From: an uncultured Paracoccaceae bacterium
GTDB lineage: Bacteria > Pseudomonadota > Alphaproteobacteria > Rhodobacterales > Rhodobacteraceae
Direction of reading: 5' to 3'
Assembly (NCBI GenBank): GCA_947494445.1
Contig: CANLVD010000021.1
Location: forward strand, 1-48,697
DNA: 48,697 nt
The notes under the pieces were generated by a model. That model did no database searches and had not been told where the DNA came from. It saw nothing but the letters and a program-made list of their open reading frames with translations. The position numbers and the translations under genes were made by a program. Positions 1-8,468 of the stretch are shown here, piece after piece (the stretch's first letter is position 1; the number at the start of each line of letters is the position of its first letter).

Positions 1-77
1 CTTTCGCATCTGTTTGCTCCTTCGAAAGGTTGAGCAAACTCTACATCAAACTGAGGGAAGTTTCGGGGGGCAGGTCA
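1..77 (-). mobile_element. Left end of an IS3-like insertion sequence (partial)
   Basis: Read on the minus strand, the element begins at base 77 with TGACCTGCCCCCCGA. It continues to a perfect Shine-Dalgarno (AAGGAG, bases 17-22) and an ATG at bases 9-7 followed by CGA AAG, so a transposase OrfA would begin Met-Arg-Lys and run off the window. IS3-family OrfA proteins often start Met-(Lys/Arg)-(Lys/Arg). The same 15-nt terminus occurs at 48623-48637 on the other strand. Assignment to IS3 rests on the terminus style and the start context only; the transposase itself is outside the window. Confidence 0.7.
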
Positions 78-288
78 CGCTGCGCCCTTTGACACATCAT
101 AGAGGTGATTTCGGCCCTTAGCAGACATTGCCCCAGAACTAGCTGTGCTGCAGTGCAGCCCGTCAGAGGAGACATTCGTTGCAAACGCAAAGCCGGTAGA
201 GCAAAGGAGATCTGGACTGCGGAATTAGCTGCCAATCGATCTGAAGAACTGATAGTCGGCTATTATCCGACGCTTTGGATTGCTGCGC
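78..288. other. Gene-free flank between IS end and first gene
   Basis: I see no convincing coding sequence here: the two short open frames lack ribosome-binding sites and family features. It does not translate into a continuation of the KAP NTPase gene that is cut by the IS at the other end of the window, so the two IS junctions are not two halves of one simple insertion. Confidence 0.5.
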
Positions 289-1386
289 TTAGTAAAGCGT
301 AACAAGGCGCAAAACGTTGTCATCAGGGCGATAATCCAGCGCAGCCATAAGCCGGAACGGGTGCCCATCTTTGCCCCCAGTCTCAATGATAATGCTAAAC
401 TTCGTTACGTTGTGTTCGTGAAGATATGACATGTTATAGATGTAGTTCGAACGCAGTTTCTCTTTAATGATTGCCTGTAATTCGTCCGACGAAACGTCTT
501 CGAGACCCGCATGATGCATAGACCCCGCTTTCGCGCCTTTGATGTAGGCGAGTTTTGCGTCCTCAACCTGCACGTCGAAGCCGTCTAGCGTCGATGGGGA
601 AGCGTTCACTGCATTGATCGACAGTTCTCTATCAGCTTCGAAGCCATCAAATACCGGACTCTCGATCTTGTAAGACAACAACACGCCTTCCAAGTCAGAG
701 CGAAGGCTAATGCAGTCGTAGCCGTTTTCCTCGAAGGGCATTCCGGACATATTTACGTTCTCAGCAACATCACGGTCGTCTTCGTGTCCCTGAATTATCT
801 TGCGGCCAGCCTTCACACACAGGTTAACCAGTTTCATAGAAAGCAGTGTCTTGAAGAACGAGTGATAGGTTGTGTTCGCGCAGCCAACGTAAGCTTCGTA
901 ATCCATTAGACCGTCAGCGAGCTTCTGAAACGCAGTATCTGTGAGGTTGTTTATGTAGACCACGTAAAACTGGCTGCTGTGCTGATAGTCGATGCGACGA
1001 ACCGGGCAAACTGCGTCACGGAATGCTTGGAACAGTGTTTCTTGTTGGCTGTTTTCCCCTATGTAGTCGCCAACTAAGATGCTGTTCTTCGTTCTCGGAT
1101 CGAGCAGCGGTATGATGCGCTCGAACACCTGGTAGCCGTACCAGCTATCTTCAATTTTCATCGTGTCAAAGATCAGAGCGATCTCAAGCTTTTCTCGTTC
1201 AGGCACCAGCGCTGCCCGCAGTTCGTCGTAGTTGACACCCTTAGACTTCAAGACACGAGCTACCTGCTCGCGCATCCCCTGAATCTCAAACAGCATCCTG
1301 TCAGGTGATAACCCGAAGTAGTCACGTATGACCTCAAGCATCCCGTTACCGCGTGCGTTCAAAGTATGGATCGGTCTGATATGCAT
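289..1386 (-). CDS. Hypothetical protein, unrecognised, divergent from Gabija pair
   Basis: About 365 residues from the ATG at 1386. The frame stays open upstream to 1464, but the first 26 residues read like non-coding sequence, and a purine-rich AGGGAAG lies upstream of the ATG. I do not recognise the family. The protein looks soluble, with no membrane segments and no P-loop. It has an acidic/aromatic centre (SQFYVVYINNL) and a C-terminal stretch with alternating beta-like segments (TKFSIIIETGG, FRLMAALDY, LRLVTLY) that suggests a small beta-sheet domain. Base composition is close to that of the Gabija genes next door and unlike the backbone. Its divergent position, with about 190 bp of shared upstream DNA, suggests an accessory or regulatory partner of the nuclease/helicase pair, but this is only inference. 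Confidence 0.7.
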   Translation of the reverse strand: MHIRPIHTLNARGNGMLEVIRDYFGLSPDRMLFEIQGMREQVARVLKSKGVNYDELRAALVPEREKLEIALIFDTMKIEDSWYGYQVFERIIPLLDPRTKNSILVGDYIGENSQQETLFQAFRDAVCPVRRIDYQHSSQFYVVYINNLTDTAFQKLADGLMDYEAYVGCANTTYHSFFKTLLSMKLVNLCVKAGRKIIQGHEDDRDVAENVNMSGMPFEENGYDCISLRSDLEGVLLSYKIESPVFDGFEADRELSINAVNASPSTLDGFDVQVEDAKLAYIKGAKAGSMHHAGLEDVSSDELQAIIKEKLRSNYIYNMSYLHEHNVTKFSIIIETGGKDGHPFRLMAALDYRPDDNVLRLVTLY

Positions 1387-1579
1387 GCTGAGATCTTTAC
1401 TTCCCTGTGGGCTACAGGTCTCGGGAAAGCCCGTAGTTGATTCCTGAGGCCTTTGTCGTGCCAAGCCTAGCTAGGAAAGTAATGCAGGTACCGTATTACG
1501 AGTGGACAGAGCGAAATCCTCTTATGGTACGCACGACGGAAAGGACATATCTTAAACTCCATATTCTCTGGAGCAATAA
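1387..1579. promoter_or_regulatory. Divergent control region upstream of gajA-like gene
   Basis: This spacer serves the leftward unknown gene and the rightward nuclease gene. The nuclease has a clear Shine-Dalgarno GGAG at 1570-1573, six bases before its ATG. The SD forms one arm of a small inverted repeat, CTCCA (1557-1561) and TGGAG (1569-1573), which could mask the ribosome-binding site in the mRNA. The stem is only five base pairs, so a regulatory role is speculative. No clear sigma-70 hexamer pair stands out. Confidence 0.4.
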
Positions 1580-3628
1580 ATGTACTTATCGAAACTATTT
1601 ATAAGCGGGTTCAGGCAATTTGGTCAGGAAGATGCGTCTGTGGAGTTGACCTTCCAGCCGGGCGTGAGCGCATTGATCGGCAAGAACGACAGCGGCAAAA
1701 CAGCAATCATCGACGCTGTGCGCTATGCATTGCTCAGCCGCGATCAGATGTATTTCAAGGTACAACCAGAAGACTTTCACGTCGATGAGGCCGGAAAAAG
1801 TGTCGATGATATTGAGATCACCTGCGTTTTGTCGGATCTTAACACCGCAGATCAAGCAGCATTTGCCGAACATCTCACATATCAAGACGGCACTGTTTCG
1901 CTCTTCGTCAATTTTCACGCTAGGCGTCTCGCTGCGAACGGATCCGCGCGCAGATGGGTAGAGGTCAATGTTCGCTCGGGTATTGAGGGCGACGGCCCTG
2001 CGCTTGAAATGACCGTCCGAGAATTGCTTGCATCGGCGTATCTCAAGCCGTTGAGAGATGCAGATCGTGAACTCTCGTCTGGTCGTGGTTCACGATTGTC
2101 TCAGATTCTCTACCACGTCGACGGAATCAAGGAAGGCGCGGAATTTGATCCCGATAATCCACCAGCAACACCCGCGGAAACGGGCGCTCTAAGCTTGCTC
2201 GGCCTTTCCGAATACTTCGGACACAATGTGAAGAAGCACAAAGGGGTCGTCGATGCACAAGGAGCCATAAATACCGACTATTTGAAAGCTCTGCTTCTCT
2301 CCGGTGACCAAATGACCGGCAAAATTGATTTGACCGAAGGGGGAAACGAAGACACCCGGCTTCGGCATATCCTCGAGCGCCTCGAACTTGGTCTGTTCGG
2401 TGAAAGCGGCGCCCAACCCCGAGGAAAATTCGGCCTGGGCTCCAACAATATCCTCTACATAGCTTGCGAATTACTACTTCTTGGCCGCGAGCCAGAAGGT
2501 TTGCCATTGCTATTGGTCGAAGAACCGGAGGCCCATCTACACCCTCAAAGACAACTTCGCCTTATGCAATTTCTTAAGCGGGCCGCTAAAGGGAAGGTGA
2601 AAGATGGAGAAGGACGGAAGGTTCAGGTCATTCTATCGACGCACAGTCCCAACTTGGCTTCAGGCCTCCCTGTCGCCAACACAATTCTCCTCGATGGCAA
2701 TACAGCACACCCTCTGTCTGAAGCACACACTTGCCTTTCCCAAAGTGATTACTCCTTTCTGGAACGCTTTCTGGACGCCACGAAAGCGAACCTTTTTTTC
2801 GCACATGGTGTCTTGATCGTTGAAGGTGACGGCGAAGCGTTGATCCTGCCTGCACTCGCCCGTGCGATTGGTTTTGATCTGGATGAGCACGGTGTATCAA
2901 TCGTCAACGTAAAGGGCACTGGGCTTCGTCGCTTTAGCAAAATTTTTCAAAAATCCGACGCCTCCAAGACTTGTATCTCGATCCCTGTGGCATGTGTTGC
3001 TGATATGGATGTCATGCCCGATGCCGCGCCTCAAATTCTAGGGCTAGTCGAGAACGACGATGATCCAAAATGGATCAACCCAAAGCGGCGATGGAAGGCC
3101 AAGAAAGACTTTGGCGCAGATGCGCCTGCCATTGCAGCGGGCTTGAAGGAACGCTCGGAAGGCCTTTGCAAGGATGATGCTCAAAACGTGCGCACCTTTG
3201 TAAGTGACCACTGGACTTTGGAATACGATCTTGCCCGTACCGGATTGGGCTCGATGGTGTTTCACGCGGCGATGCTTGCCAGTGCGCATGACAAAATCTG
3301 CGACGGTTCGAAAGCTGAGGGTGAAGTAATAGCAGAGGCGGAGACGAGCTTTGCAAAACTGTGGGCTGAGTGTGACGAAGACGATGAACTTACAGCAATC
3401 CAAATCTATGAACTCTTCACAACGAAGAAGGCTTCCAAAGCTATTGCTGCCCAATACCTCGCTGCTGCCATTGACACGGAGGCGGCATCTGAAGGATTTG
3501 ACGCCGCTGCGTTCGAGGAACGTTTGCCGGACTATCTTTTAGATGCGATCAAGCACGCTTGTGGCAAAACACCGCCGGCAGAACCACCTTTAGAAGCTCA
3601 GCCTGCTCCTGCGGCGGCTACGCAATGA
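1580..3628 (+). CDS. gajA: OLD-family ATP-dependent nuclease, Gabija GajA-like
   Basis: 682 residues. The N-terminal ABC-type ATPase half has a Walker A motif GKNDSGKT (residues 34-41) and a Walker B region LLLVEEPEAHLHP (VEEPE at 313-317). The C-terminal half is a TOPRIM nuclease domain with the glutamate in VLIVEGDGEA (E415) and the DxD pair in VADMDV (D475, D477). This is the layout of OLD-family nucleases. The class found beside a UvrD-like helicase is GajA of the Gabija anti-phage system, a DNA-nicking nuclease held in check by nucleotides. It is longer than the roughly 580-residue Bacillus GajA. A proline/alanine-rich tail ends the protein. The stop codon overlaps the start of the helicase gene (ATGA), implying translational coupling. 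Family assignment is firm; the Gabija name rests on the pairing. Confidence 0.88.
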   Translation: MYLSKLFISGFRQFGQEDASVELTFQPGVSALIGKNDSGKTAIIDAVRYALLSRDQMYFKVQPEDFHVDEAGKSVDDIEITCVLSDLNTADQAAFAEHLTYQDGTVSLFVNFHARRLAANGSARRWVEVNVRSGIEGDGPALEMTVRELLASAYLKPLRDADRELSSGRGSRLSQILYHVDGIKEGAEFDPDNPPATPAETGALSLLGLSEYFGHNVKKHKGVVDAQGAINTDYLKALLLSGDQMTGKIDLTEGGNEDTRLRHILERLELGLFGESGAQPRGKFGLGSNNILYIACELLLLGREPEGLPLLLVEEPEAHLHPQRQLRLMQFLKRAAKGKVKDGEGRKVQVILSTHSPNLASGLPVANTILLDGNTAHPLSEAHTCLSQSDYSFLERFLDATKANLFFAHGVLIVEGDGEALILPALARAIGFDLDEHGVSIVNVKGTGLRRFSKIFQKSDASKTCISIPVACVADMDVMPDAAPQILGLVENDDDPKWINPKRRWKAKKDFGADAPAIAAGLKERSEGLCKDDAQNVRTFVSDHWTLEYDLARTGLGSMVFHAAMLASAHDKICDGSKAEGEVIAEAETSFAKLWAECDEDDELTAIQIYELFTTKKASKAIAAQYLAAAIDTEAASEGFDAAAFEERLPDYLLDAIKHACGKTPPAEPPLEAQPAPAAATQ

Positions 3629-5640
3629 ATGGTCATCCAACCATCCCGGACGTGACCGATGATGACGTTGCCTGGATCACCGATGTTATGGGTTTAGACG
3701 TTCTAGATGAGGACCGACAGGCGTTCCTCAAAAGAACCGAAACATTCGATGTTTCGGCTTGTCCCGGCAGCGGGAAAACCACCTTGGTTGTTGCGAAACT
3801 GGCGATTTTGGCGAGGAAGTGGCAGCATACCACATCAGGCGTTTGTGTGCTCTCTCACACGAACGTGGCCAGAGAAGAAATCCAGAACAAGTTGGGCCAT
3901 ACACCCGTTGGTCATCGCCTTCTCCACTACCCGCATTTCATCGACACGATCCATACGTTTGCTAATCGATTTCTGGCTTTGCCGTATCTGCGCTCCAACG
4001 GCTATCCGTCACCGCTAATCGACGACGATGTCGCGAAGGTGTTCCGTTGGAATGTTTTGCAGGGACGGGAGCGCTGGAAGTTTGAGAGCTGGCTGAACAA
4101 CAAACACACCAGTATTGATGAGATCACTTTTTGCGATAGCGACTTATCCGTAGCGCTCACTTCGAGAGATTTCCCGACAGCAGCTCACACGGCAACTTAC
4201 CAAAGAGCCCAAAGGATCCTTTTAGAATCCGCTGCAGCGGGTCACTTCCGGTATGAAGAAATGTTCGTTTGGGCTGAGTGCCTGGTTCAGGAGTACCCCG
4301 AGGTGGCAGCAAGTCTGTCTCGCAGGTTTCCATTGGTTTTGATCGATGAGATGCAGGATACATCACAAAGGCAAGCAGCGCTGCTTGCGTCCATCTTTGA
4401 CCGCGCAAACGGCCCCAGTGTTGTCCAGCGCGTGGGCGACCCAAACCAGGAGATATTCAAGAGCGGACAAGAACAAAACATCGCAGATCCCTTTCCTGAT
4501 GTTGGCGAGGGGCGCACGATGTCGATTGCCAATAGCAGGCGATTTGGGCCCGCTATAGCGACGCTCGCAAATCCACTGGCCGTCATTTCACTCGACGGAG
4601 ATGGCCTCCAAGGGAGTGGCCCACAACGGGCTGTAGAATTCTCGGAACACAGTCGCAACCTGATCATTGTCTTCCCCGACAACAATACCGATGGCGTTTT
4701 GGAGGCATTCGGAACGCACCTCCTCGAGACATTTGACGATGCAACAATAGCGAGCGGCGATTGTTTTGCGGTTGGCGGCGTACATCGGCCAGCACCAGAA
4801 GTGATCGCACCAGGGCATGGGAAATTCCCAAGGTCAGTGGAACACTATTGGGCCGAGTATAGCCCTGAGATGTCAAAGTCAGACCGACATCCCAAATCGC
4901 TTGTTGGCTACGTTCAGCATGCCCAGAAAATGATACGTGAATCGAAAGACACTGCTGGGGGGATCGCGCATTTCGCAATAGGGCTCAAGCGGCTCACGCG
5001 ACAAATCGGGCAGCCAGTAGGCGATCTTGAGCGAACGCGTAAGCACAGGGCCATTCGAGGCGTCCTTGCCCTTACTCCAGAGGCATTGGGAAGATACGAC
5101 GCGTTTGTCCAAACGTTCCTCATCGGAATGACACCAGTAACAGAAGAATTATGGCTCGACTATGCGCCACAACCTAGGGAGTTGGCAGGACACTTATGCC
5201 AGGGCGACCTCAATCCCGTTGCGGGCGATGAGTTTCTAGCGTGGGAGGAACCGCAGTTGGAAGGGGCCGATCAGGGAGGCCCACACCCACAAGTCGAAAA
5301 CGTCGTTAAAGTCACATCTGGCGACCGGGAAGTATCCATCCGCCTCGGTTCGATACACCAAGTAAAGGGTCAAACACATTTTGCGACCATGTTGTTGAGC
5401 ACGTTCCAGAACGATCATTCGTCCGAGAAGATCTTTCCCTGGCTGACCGGAGAAAAGTCATCCGGGAATGGCGAAGGTGTCCGGAATCTCTCCAAGCTGA
5501 AACAGTCCTATGTTGCTTTGACGCGGCCGACACATCTTGTAGCTGTTGCCGTACGGAATTCTGCGATTGATGGGTGTAGAGCCAAGGCCATGGAAATGCT
5601 TCAAGCCCATGGTTGGGAGATCAAAGATCTGTGTCCGTAA
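3625..5640 (+). CDS. gajB: UvrD-like helicase, Gabija GajB-like
   Basis: 671 residues from the ATG at 3625, which overlaps the gajA stop by four bases. An upstream in-frame ATG at 3559 would lie inside gajA and is unlikely. Superfamily 1 helicase motifs are visible: Walker A CPGSGKTT (residues 46-53), motif II DEMQD (241-245) and motif III GDPNQ shortly after. Near the C-terminus there is a VKGQTH segment, a typical UvrD-C motif, and QSYVALTRPTHLV, the motif VI type. In Gabija, GajB works with GajA to form a large complex that senses phage DNA and nucleotide depletion. At 671 residues it is longer than the Bacillus GajB (about 494), so this is a divergent, enlarged version. The next gene is convergent, so the operon ends here. 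Confidence 0.87.
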   Translation: MNGHPTIPDVTDDDVAWITDVMGLDVLDEDRQAFLKRTETFDVSACPGSGKTTLVVAKLAILARKWQHTTSGVCVLSHTNVAREEIQNKLGHTPVGHRLLHYPHFIDTIHTFANRFLALPYLRSNGYPSPLIDDDVAKVFRWNVLQGRERWKFESWLNNKHTSIDEITFCDSDLSVALTSRDFPTAAHTATYQRAQRILLESAAAGHFRYEEMFVWAECLVQEYPEVAASLSRRFPLVLIDEMQDTSQRQAALLASIFDRANGPSVVQRVGDPNQEIFKSGQEQNIADPFPDVGEGRTMSIANSRRFGPAIATLANPLAVISLDGDGLQGSGPQRAVEFSEHSRNLIIVFPDNNTDGVLEAFGTHLLETFDDATIASGDCFAVGGVHRPAPEVIAPGHGKFPRSVEHYWAEYSPEMSKSDRHPKSLVGYVQHAQKMIRESKDTAGGIAHFAIGLKRLTRQIGQPVGDLERTRKHRAIRGVLALTPEALGRYDAFVQTFLIGMTPVTEELWLDYAPQPRELAGHLCQGDLNPVAGDEFLAWEEPQLEGADQGGPHPQVENVVKVTSGDREVSIRLGSIHQVKGQTHFATMLLSTFQNDHSSEKIFPWLTGEKSSGNGEGVRNLSKLKQSYVALTRPTHLVAVAVRNSAIDGCRAKAMEMLQAHGWEIKDLCP

Positions 5641-5716
5641 CGGTTTGCGGATCTACTCGGTCCACTGATTCTTCGAAACTTTGGCGTCAATAAATGAGCG
5701 GCAGCCGTGATCGGCT

Positions 5717-6196
5717 TTAGTGAGTCTTCAGCCAGATCATGCCATCAAAGGCACCAAGCTTCGCCTTATCCTGGGTGTCGTACAGACGGCGGGCCTGAGT
5801 TGCGACCCCAGTGCTGAGCCGGGTGATTTTTCCGCTCCACCTGCTGGCTTTTGGGAAGACCACAATGTGGAACCCGTCCATTTTCAGGTAGTGATTCCCA
5901 CTTTGCGAGACTTTCCATTTTCGTGTCAGCCAGCGCCCTCGCCTTTGAGCCAAATTCTTACTGTCAGATTCCCGTTTTGAAGCGGCCGCGTAGTCCTCCT
6001 CCATCTTGCCGGCACAAACACAGCCGCACTCTAGAATGTGCGAATAGTCAGGATGCTGCATCTGGTGAACATACCGGATGTCCTGGTTTTCGCACATTTC
6101 ACATTGGGTGGAAGGTTCACCAAGATCCTCAAATCCGATGCATGTCCAGCCTTTCTTAGGAACACCTTGTTGCGACCATTTCCCAAACGATGGCAT
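5717..6196 (-). CDS. Small Cys/His-rich protein, putative zinc binding
   Basis: 159 residues. The first third carries metal-ligand-like residues: C32-x2-C35, H44, H48 and a CGCVCAG cluster (C57, C59, C61). This pattern (CxxC, RYVH, HPxY, then CVCAGKM) resembles a widespread family of small uncharacterised proteins. The second half is basic and aromatic (LTRKWKVS, GFHIVVFPK) and could bind nucleic acid. It is the last gene of a tight three-gene leftward unit: its ATG lies one base after the stop of the WGR gene. A weak hairpin (AGCCG at 5703-5707, CGGCT at 5712-5716) lies just beyond the stop. No enzyme function can be assigned. Confidence 0.72.
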   Translation of the reverse strand: MPSFGKWSQQGVPKKGWTCIGFEDLGEPSTQCEMCENQDIRYVHQMQHPDYSHILECGCVCAGKMEEDYAAASKRESDSKNLAQRRGRWLTRKWKVSQSGNHYLKMDGFHIVVFPKASRWSGKITRLSTGVATQARRLYDTQDKAKLGAFDGMIWLKTH

Positions 6197-6197
6197 T

Positions 6198-6452
6198 TCA
6201 GACCCCCTGGCCCTCTGACGCAGGCAGTTTGATCAGGTAGCCGCGAGCCAGCTTCTGTTTGACTAAGTCAGAAAGGGCAGTCTCAGCCTCGGTTTGTGTC
6301 CGGTACCAATCCTGGCAATGCCGCCCCCAAGTACCAAAGCGGCTCCACTGTCGGTGGACGCCGTGTTGGCCAAACAGGTCATTGGTCAGCCCCACGGAAT
6401 AGAACCGGTTCATGTTGAGAGAGGGATCTGTGCGGCGCATATCAATTTGCAT
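6198..6452 (-). CDS. Stand-alone WGR-domain protein
   Basis: 84 residues, nearly all one WGR domain. FYSVGLTNDLFG is followed by QWSRFGTWGR, where WSRFGT replaces the classic Trp-Gly-Arg-Ile-Gly-Thr. The C-terminal helix and strand (ALSDLVKQKLARGYL) match the family ending. WGR domains occur in DNA-dependent PARPs, where they contact DNA ends, and as small bacterial proteins of unknown role. The start codon overlaps the end of the WYL regulator gene by 11 bases, so the two are translationally linked. Sitting opposite an SbcCD pair, a DNA-end-sensing or adaptor role is plausible but inferred. Confidence 0.75.
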   Translation of the reverse strand: MQIDMRRTDPSLNMNRFYSVGLTNDLFGQHGVHRQWSRFGTWGRHCQDWYRTQTEAETALSDLVKQKLARGYLIKLPASEGQGV

Positions 6453-7260
6453 CGATCTCCTCCTCGCTCATCGGAATATAGTCGATAGAGACCCTTTCTA
6501 GACGCGGCTCCTTTTGCTCAAGACCCCATCGGCGTTTCGTGTAGAACTCAAGTGCTTTCCTCGTTTTGGCCTCAAGCACGTCTGAGGTGAACCCAAATTC
6601 AATGCGGACCACGCGTTGCTGCGCCTCAGTCAATCTTGAATGCGGTTTGAGTTTCAGGATGGCCCAGGTGAACCAATCGTCATCTCGGGGTACCGCACCA
6701 GCCGGCTTGGTTTTTGCGAACGACTGATCCGAGTTAATGCGAGCAGGATGGAAGTCACGAAAACCACTACGTTCAAAACACCAGGCTCGTACGTGAAGCC
6801 TAACGCCATCAGAAGCGAATCGAACAGGTGCAATCCAGCGAGTCATCGGTTCTGGATCTCGCATCGATTGATAAACGATCCTTGTTGCCTCTTTCGCCCT
6901 GAAGGCACGGTAGAGCGGCCGTAAGACGCGCAGGTCCTGAGTGCGTTGCAAATCTGGCAATCTATCGAATGCTGGAGATGGAGTGCCGACTAAGAGTTGC
7001 TCCAGCTCCATCGAAGACGACTTACCAGTGAGCCGTTCAAAGCTGTGATCGGCCAGGTATTGGCGCGACGAGGCATCATAGTGCAGTGCGTCTTTCGGCG
7101 CTTCGGCGAGGTAAGTCCGAAAATCGAGAGCGGCCTGCGCATTAGAAATACCAAAACGCTTGATCAAGGAAGCACGAGTTGCTGCACCGTCCCAGAAAAA
7201 CAGTCTGTCGAGGTATTCTAGGCGCGCACGCTGGGCATGTTTGAGGTCTTGAAAGGGCAT
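6442..7260 (-). CDS. WYL-domain transcriptional regulator
   Basis: 272 residues. The N-terminal 80 or so look like a winged helix (RLFFWDGAATRASLIKRFGIS followed by a second helical segment). The middle (ATRIVYQSM, IAPVRFASDGVRLHVRAWC, FRDFHPARI) matches a WYL domain, and a C-terminal alpha/beta extension follows. This is the architecture of BrxR and CapW, WYL repressors that control BREX and CBASS defence operons by binding inverted repeats near their promoters. It heads a leftward operon with the WGR and Cys-rich genes and faces sbcD across 71 bp. The obvious inference is that it controls both arms. No good Shine-Dalgarno precedes the ATG. Confidence 0.8.
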   Translation of the reverse strand: MPFQDLKHAQRARLEYLDRLFFWDGAATRASLIKRFGISNAQAALDFRTYLAEAPKDALHYDASSRQYLADHSFERLTGKSSSMELEQLLVGTPSPAFDRLPDLQRTQDLRVLRPLYRAFRAKEATRIVYQSMRDPEPMTRWIAPVRFASDGVRLHVRAWCFERSGFRDFHPARINSDQSFAKTKPAGAVPRDDDWFTWAILKLKPHSRLTEAQQRVVRIEFGFTSDVLEAKTRKALEFYTKRRWGLEQKEPRLERVSIDYIPMSEEEIDAN

Positions 7261-7331
7261 GCGACAAGGTTACCTTGACTCTTCATCACTGTCCATATAG
7301 TTTTTACATGTGTAATAATTGATGGTGCGAC
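7261..7331. promoter_or_regulatory. Divergent promoter/operator of the WYL-SbcCD module
   Basis: Two inverted repeats stand out in this 71-bp spacer. CAAGGT-T-ACCTTG (7265-7277) is a perfect palindrome with a one-base centre, immediately before the regulator's ATG. TTACA-TG-TGTAA (7304-7315) lies 17 bases before the sbcD start. A TTGACT (7275-7280) that overlaps the first palindrome and a TATAGT (7296-7301) resemble -35 and -10 boxes for sbcD, though the 15-base spacing is short. A repressor bound at either palindrome would sit on the promoter. The operator role is inferred from position and symmetry only. Confidence 0.5.
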
Positions 7332-8468
7332 ATGAGAATACTTCATACTGCAGATCTGCACCTAGGGCGTCAGTTCATGGGGTTGAGCCTCGAGGAAGAT
7401 CATGAAGTCATACTAGGCCAGATTCTCGAGACGCTTTTGGCAGAACGGGCCGAAGTTCTTGTGATTGCAGGGGACGTTTTTGATCGTGCTTCGCCGCCCA
7501 ATTCGTCAATCCGGCAGTTCAACCACTTCCTCAAGCGCGTGGCAGACGAGACCGAAGCCGCCGTAGTGATGATTTCGGGAAACCACGATTCCGGTGACCG
7601 GATCGAGGCAATGTCTGTCTTCTCCACCGCGTCGAGGGTGCTGGTACGCGGAATCGCCGACGCGGTCGAGGCTCCGCTTTTGCTTAGTGACGAGCATGGC
7701 GAGATCGCCTTTTCTGCATTGCCCTTTTCCTATGAATACGCAGCTCGGGAAGTGTTCGAGGATGAGGGTATCAGCACGCCAGCAGATGTCATCGCGGCCC
7801 AGATCTCTGCAGCGAGGGGTCAGGTGCCCGAAAGAGCGCGTTGGGTTGTAGTGGCTCATGCCTTCGTCGCAGGCGGCGCAGTCGGTGAGACCGAGCGCGC
7901 CCTGACACGGGTCGGCGGGATCGAAACTGTGCCCTCTGATGTCTTCGACGGGGCGGATTATGTGGCACTGGGGCATTTACACAAGCCGCAGGAAGTGGGC
8001 GCGAGCCATATTCGGTATTCCGGCGCACCGCTCGCGTTCGGTTTTGACGAGGCGGGAAGTGAAAAATCCATGACTATCGTCGATCTCAAAGCCGAAGGGG
8101 TCGAGATCCGTACCGTAGCGTTCCGTCCGATCCGGCAAGTGCGCTCGCTGACCGGAGCATTCTCGGATCTTCTGGCAGGAACGCCGTCTGAAGACTTCAT
8201 CCAGGCCAATCTGACGGATGAAAACCCTCTGATTGATCCGATGAAACGGTTGCGCGCGACCTACCCCAATGCTTGCCATCTGGCCTACGACCGTCAGGCA
8301 CGCGCTCCGGAGACAAAGGCGCTCGGCAACGGACGGGCCGCAGTCTCGCCAATCGAGATGGTCGGCAACTTCATGAAGGTTGTGCGCGGCCGAGAACCAA
8401 ATACCTCCGAAGTCGCGATCGTAGCAGACAAGCTCCACGTGGTAGCCTCCGGGGAGGAGCAGTCATGA
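7332..8468 (+). CDS. sbcD: Exonuclease SbcCD subunit D (Mre11-like nuclease)
   Basis: 378 residues. It is a calcineurin-like metallophosphoesterase with all the metal-binding motifs: DLH (D8, H10), GDVFDR (D48), GNHDSGDR (N84, H85), a VVAHAF histidine and GHLHKPQ. This is SbcD, the manganese-dependent nuclease partner of SbcC, which trims DNA ends and opens hairpins. The C-terminal part after about residue 270 is the capping region that contacts SbcC. The stop codon overlaps the sbcC start (ATGA). It faces a WYL regulator rather than housekeeping genes, which suggests an accessory, defence-associated SbcCD copy. The Shine-Dalgarno is weak (GATGGTG). Confidence 0.92.
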   Translation: MRILHTADLHLGRQFMGLSLEEDHEVILGQILETLLAERAEVLVIAGDVFDRASPPNSSIRQFNHFLKRVADETEAAVVMISGNHDSGDRIEAMSVFSTASRVLVRGIADAVEAPLLLSDEHGEIAFSALPFSYEYAAREVFEDEGISTPADVIAAQISAARGQVPERARWVVVAHAFVAGGAVGETERALTRVGGIETVPSDVFDGADYVALGHLHKPQEVGASHIRYSGAPLAFGFDEAGSEKSMTIVDLKAEGVEIRTVAFRPIRQVRSLTGAFSDLLAGTPSEDFIQANLTDENPLIDPMKRLRATYPNACHLAYDRQARAPETKALGNGRAAVSPIEMVGNFMKVVRGREPNTSEVAIVADKLHVVASGEEQS

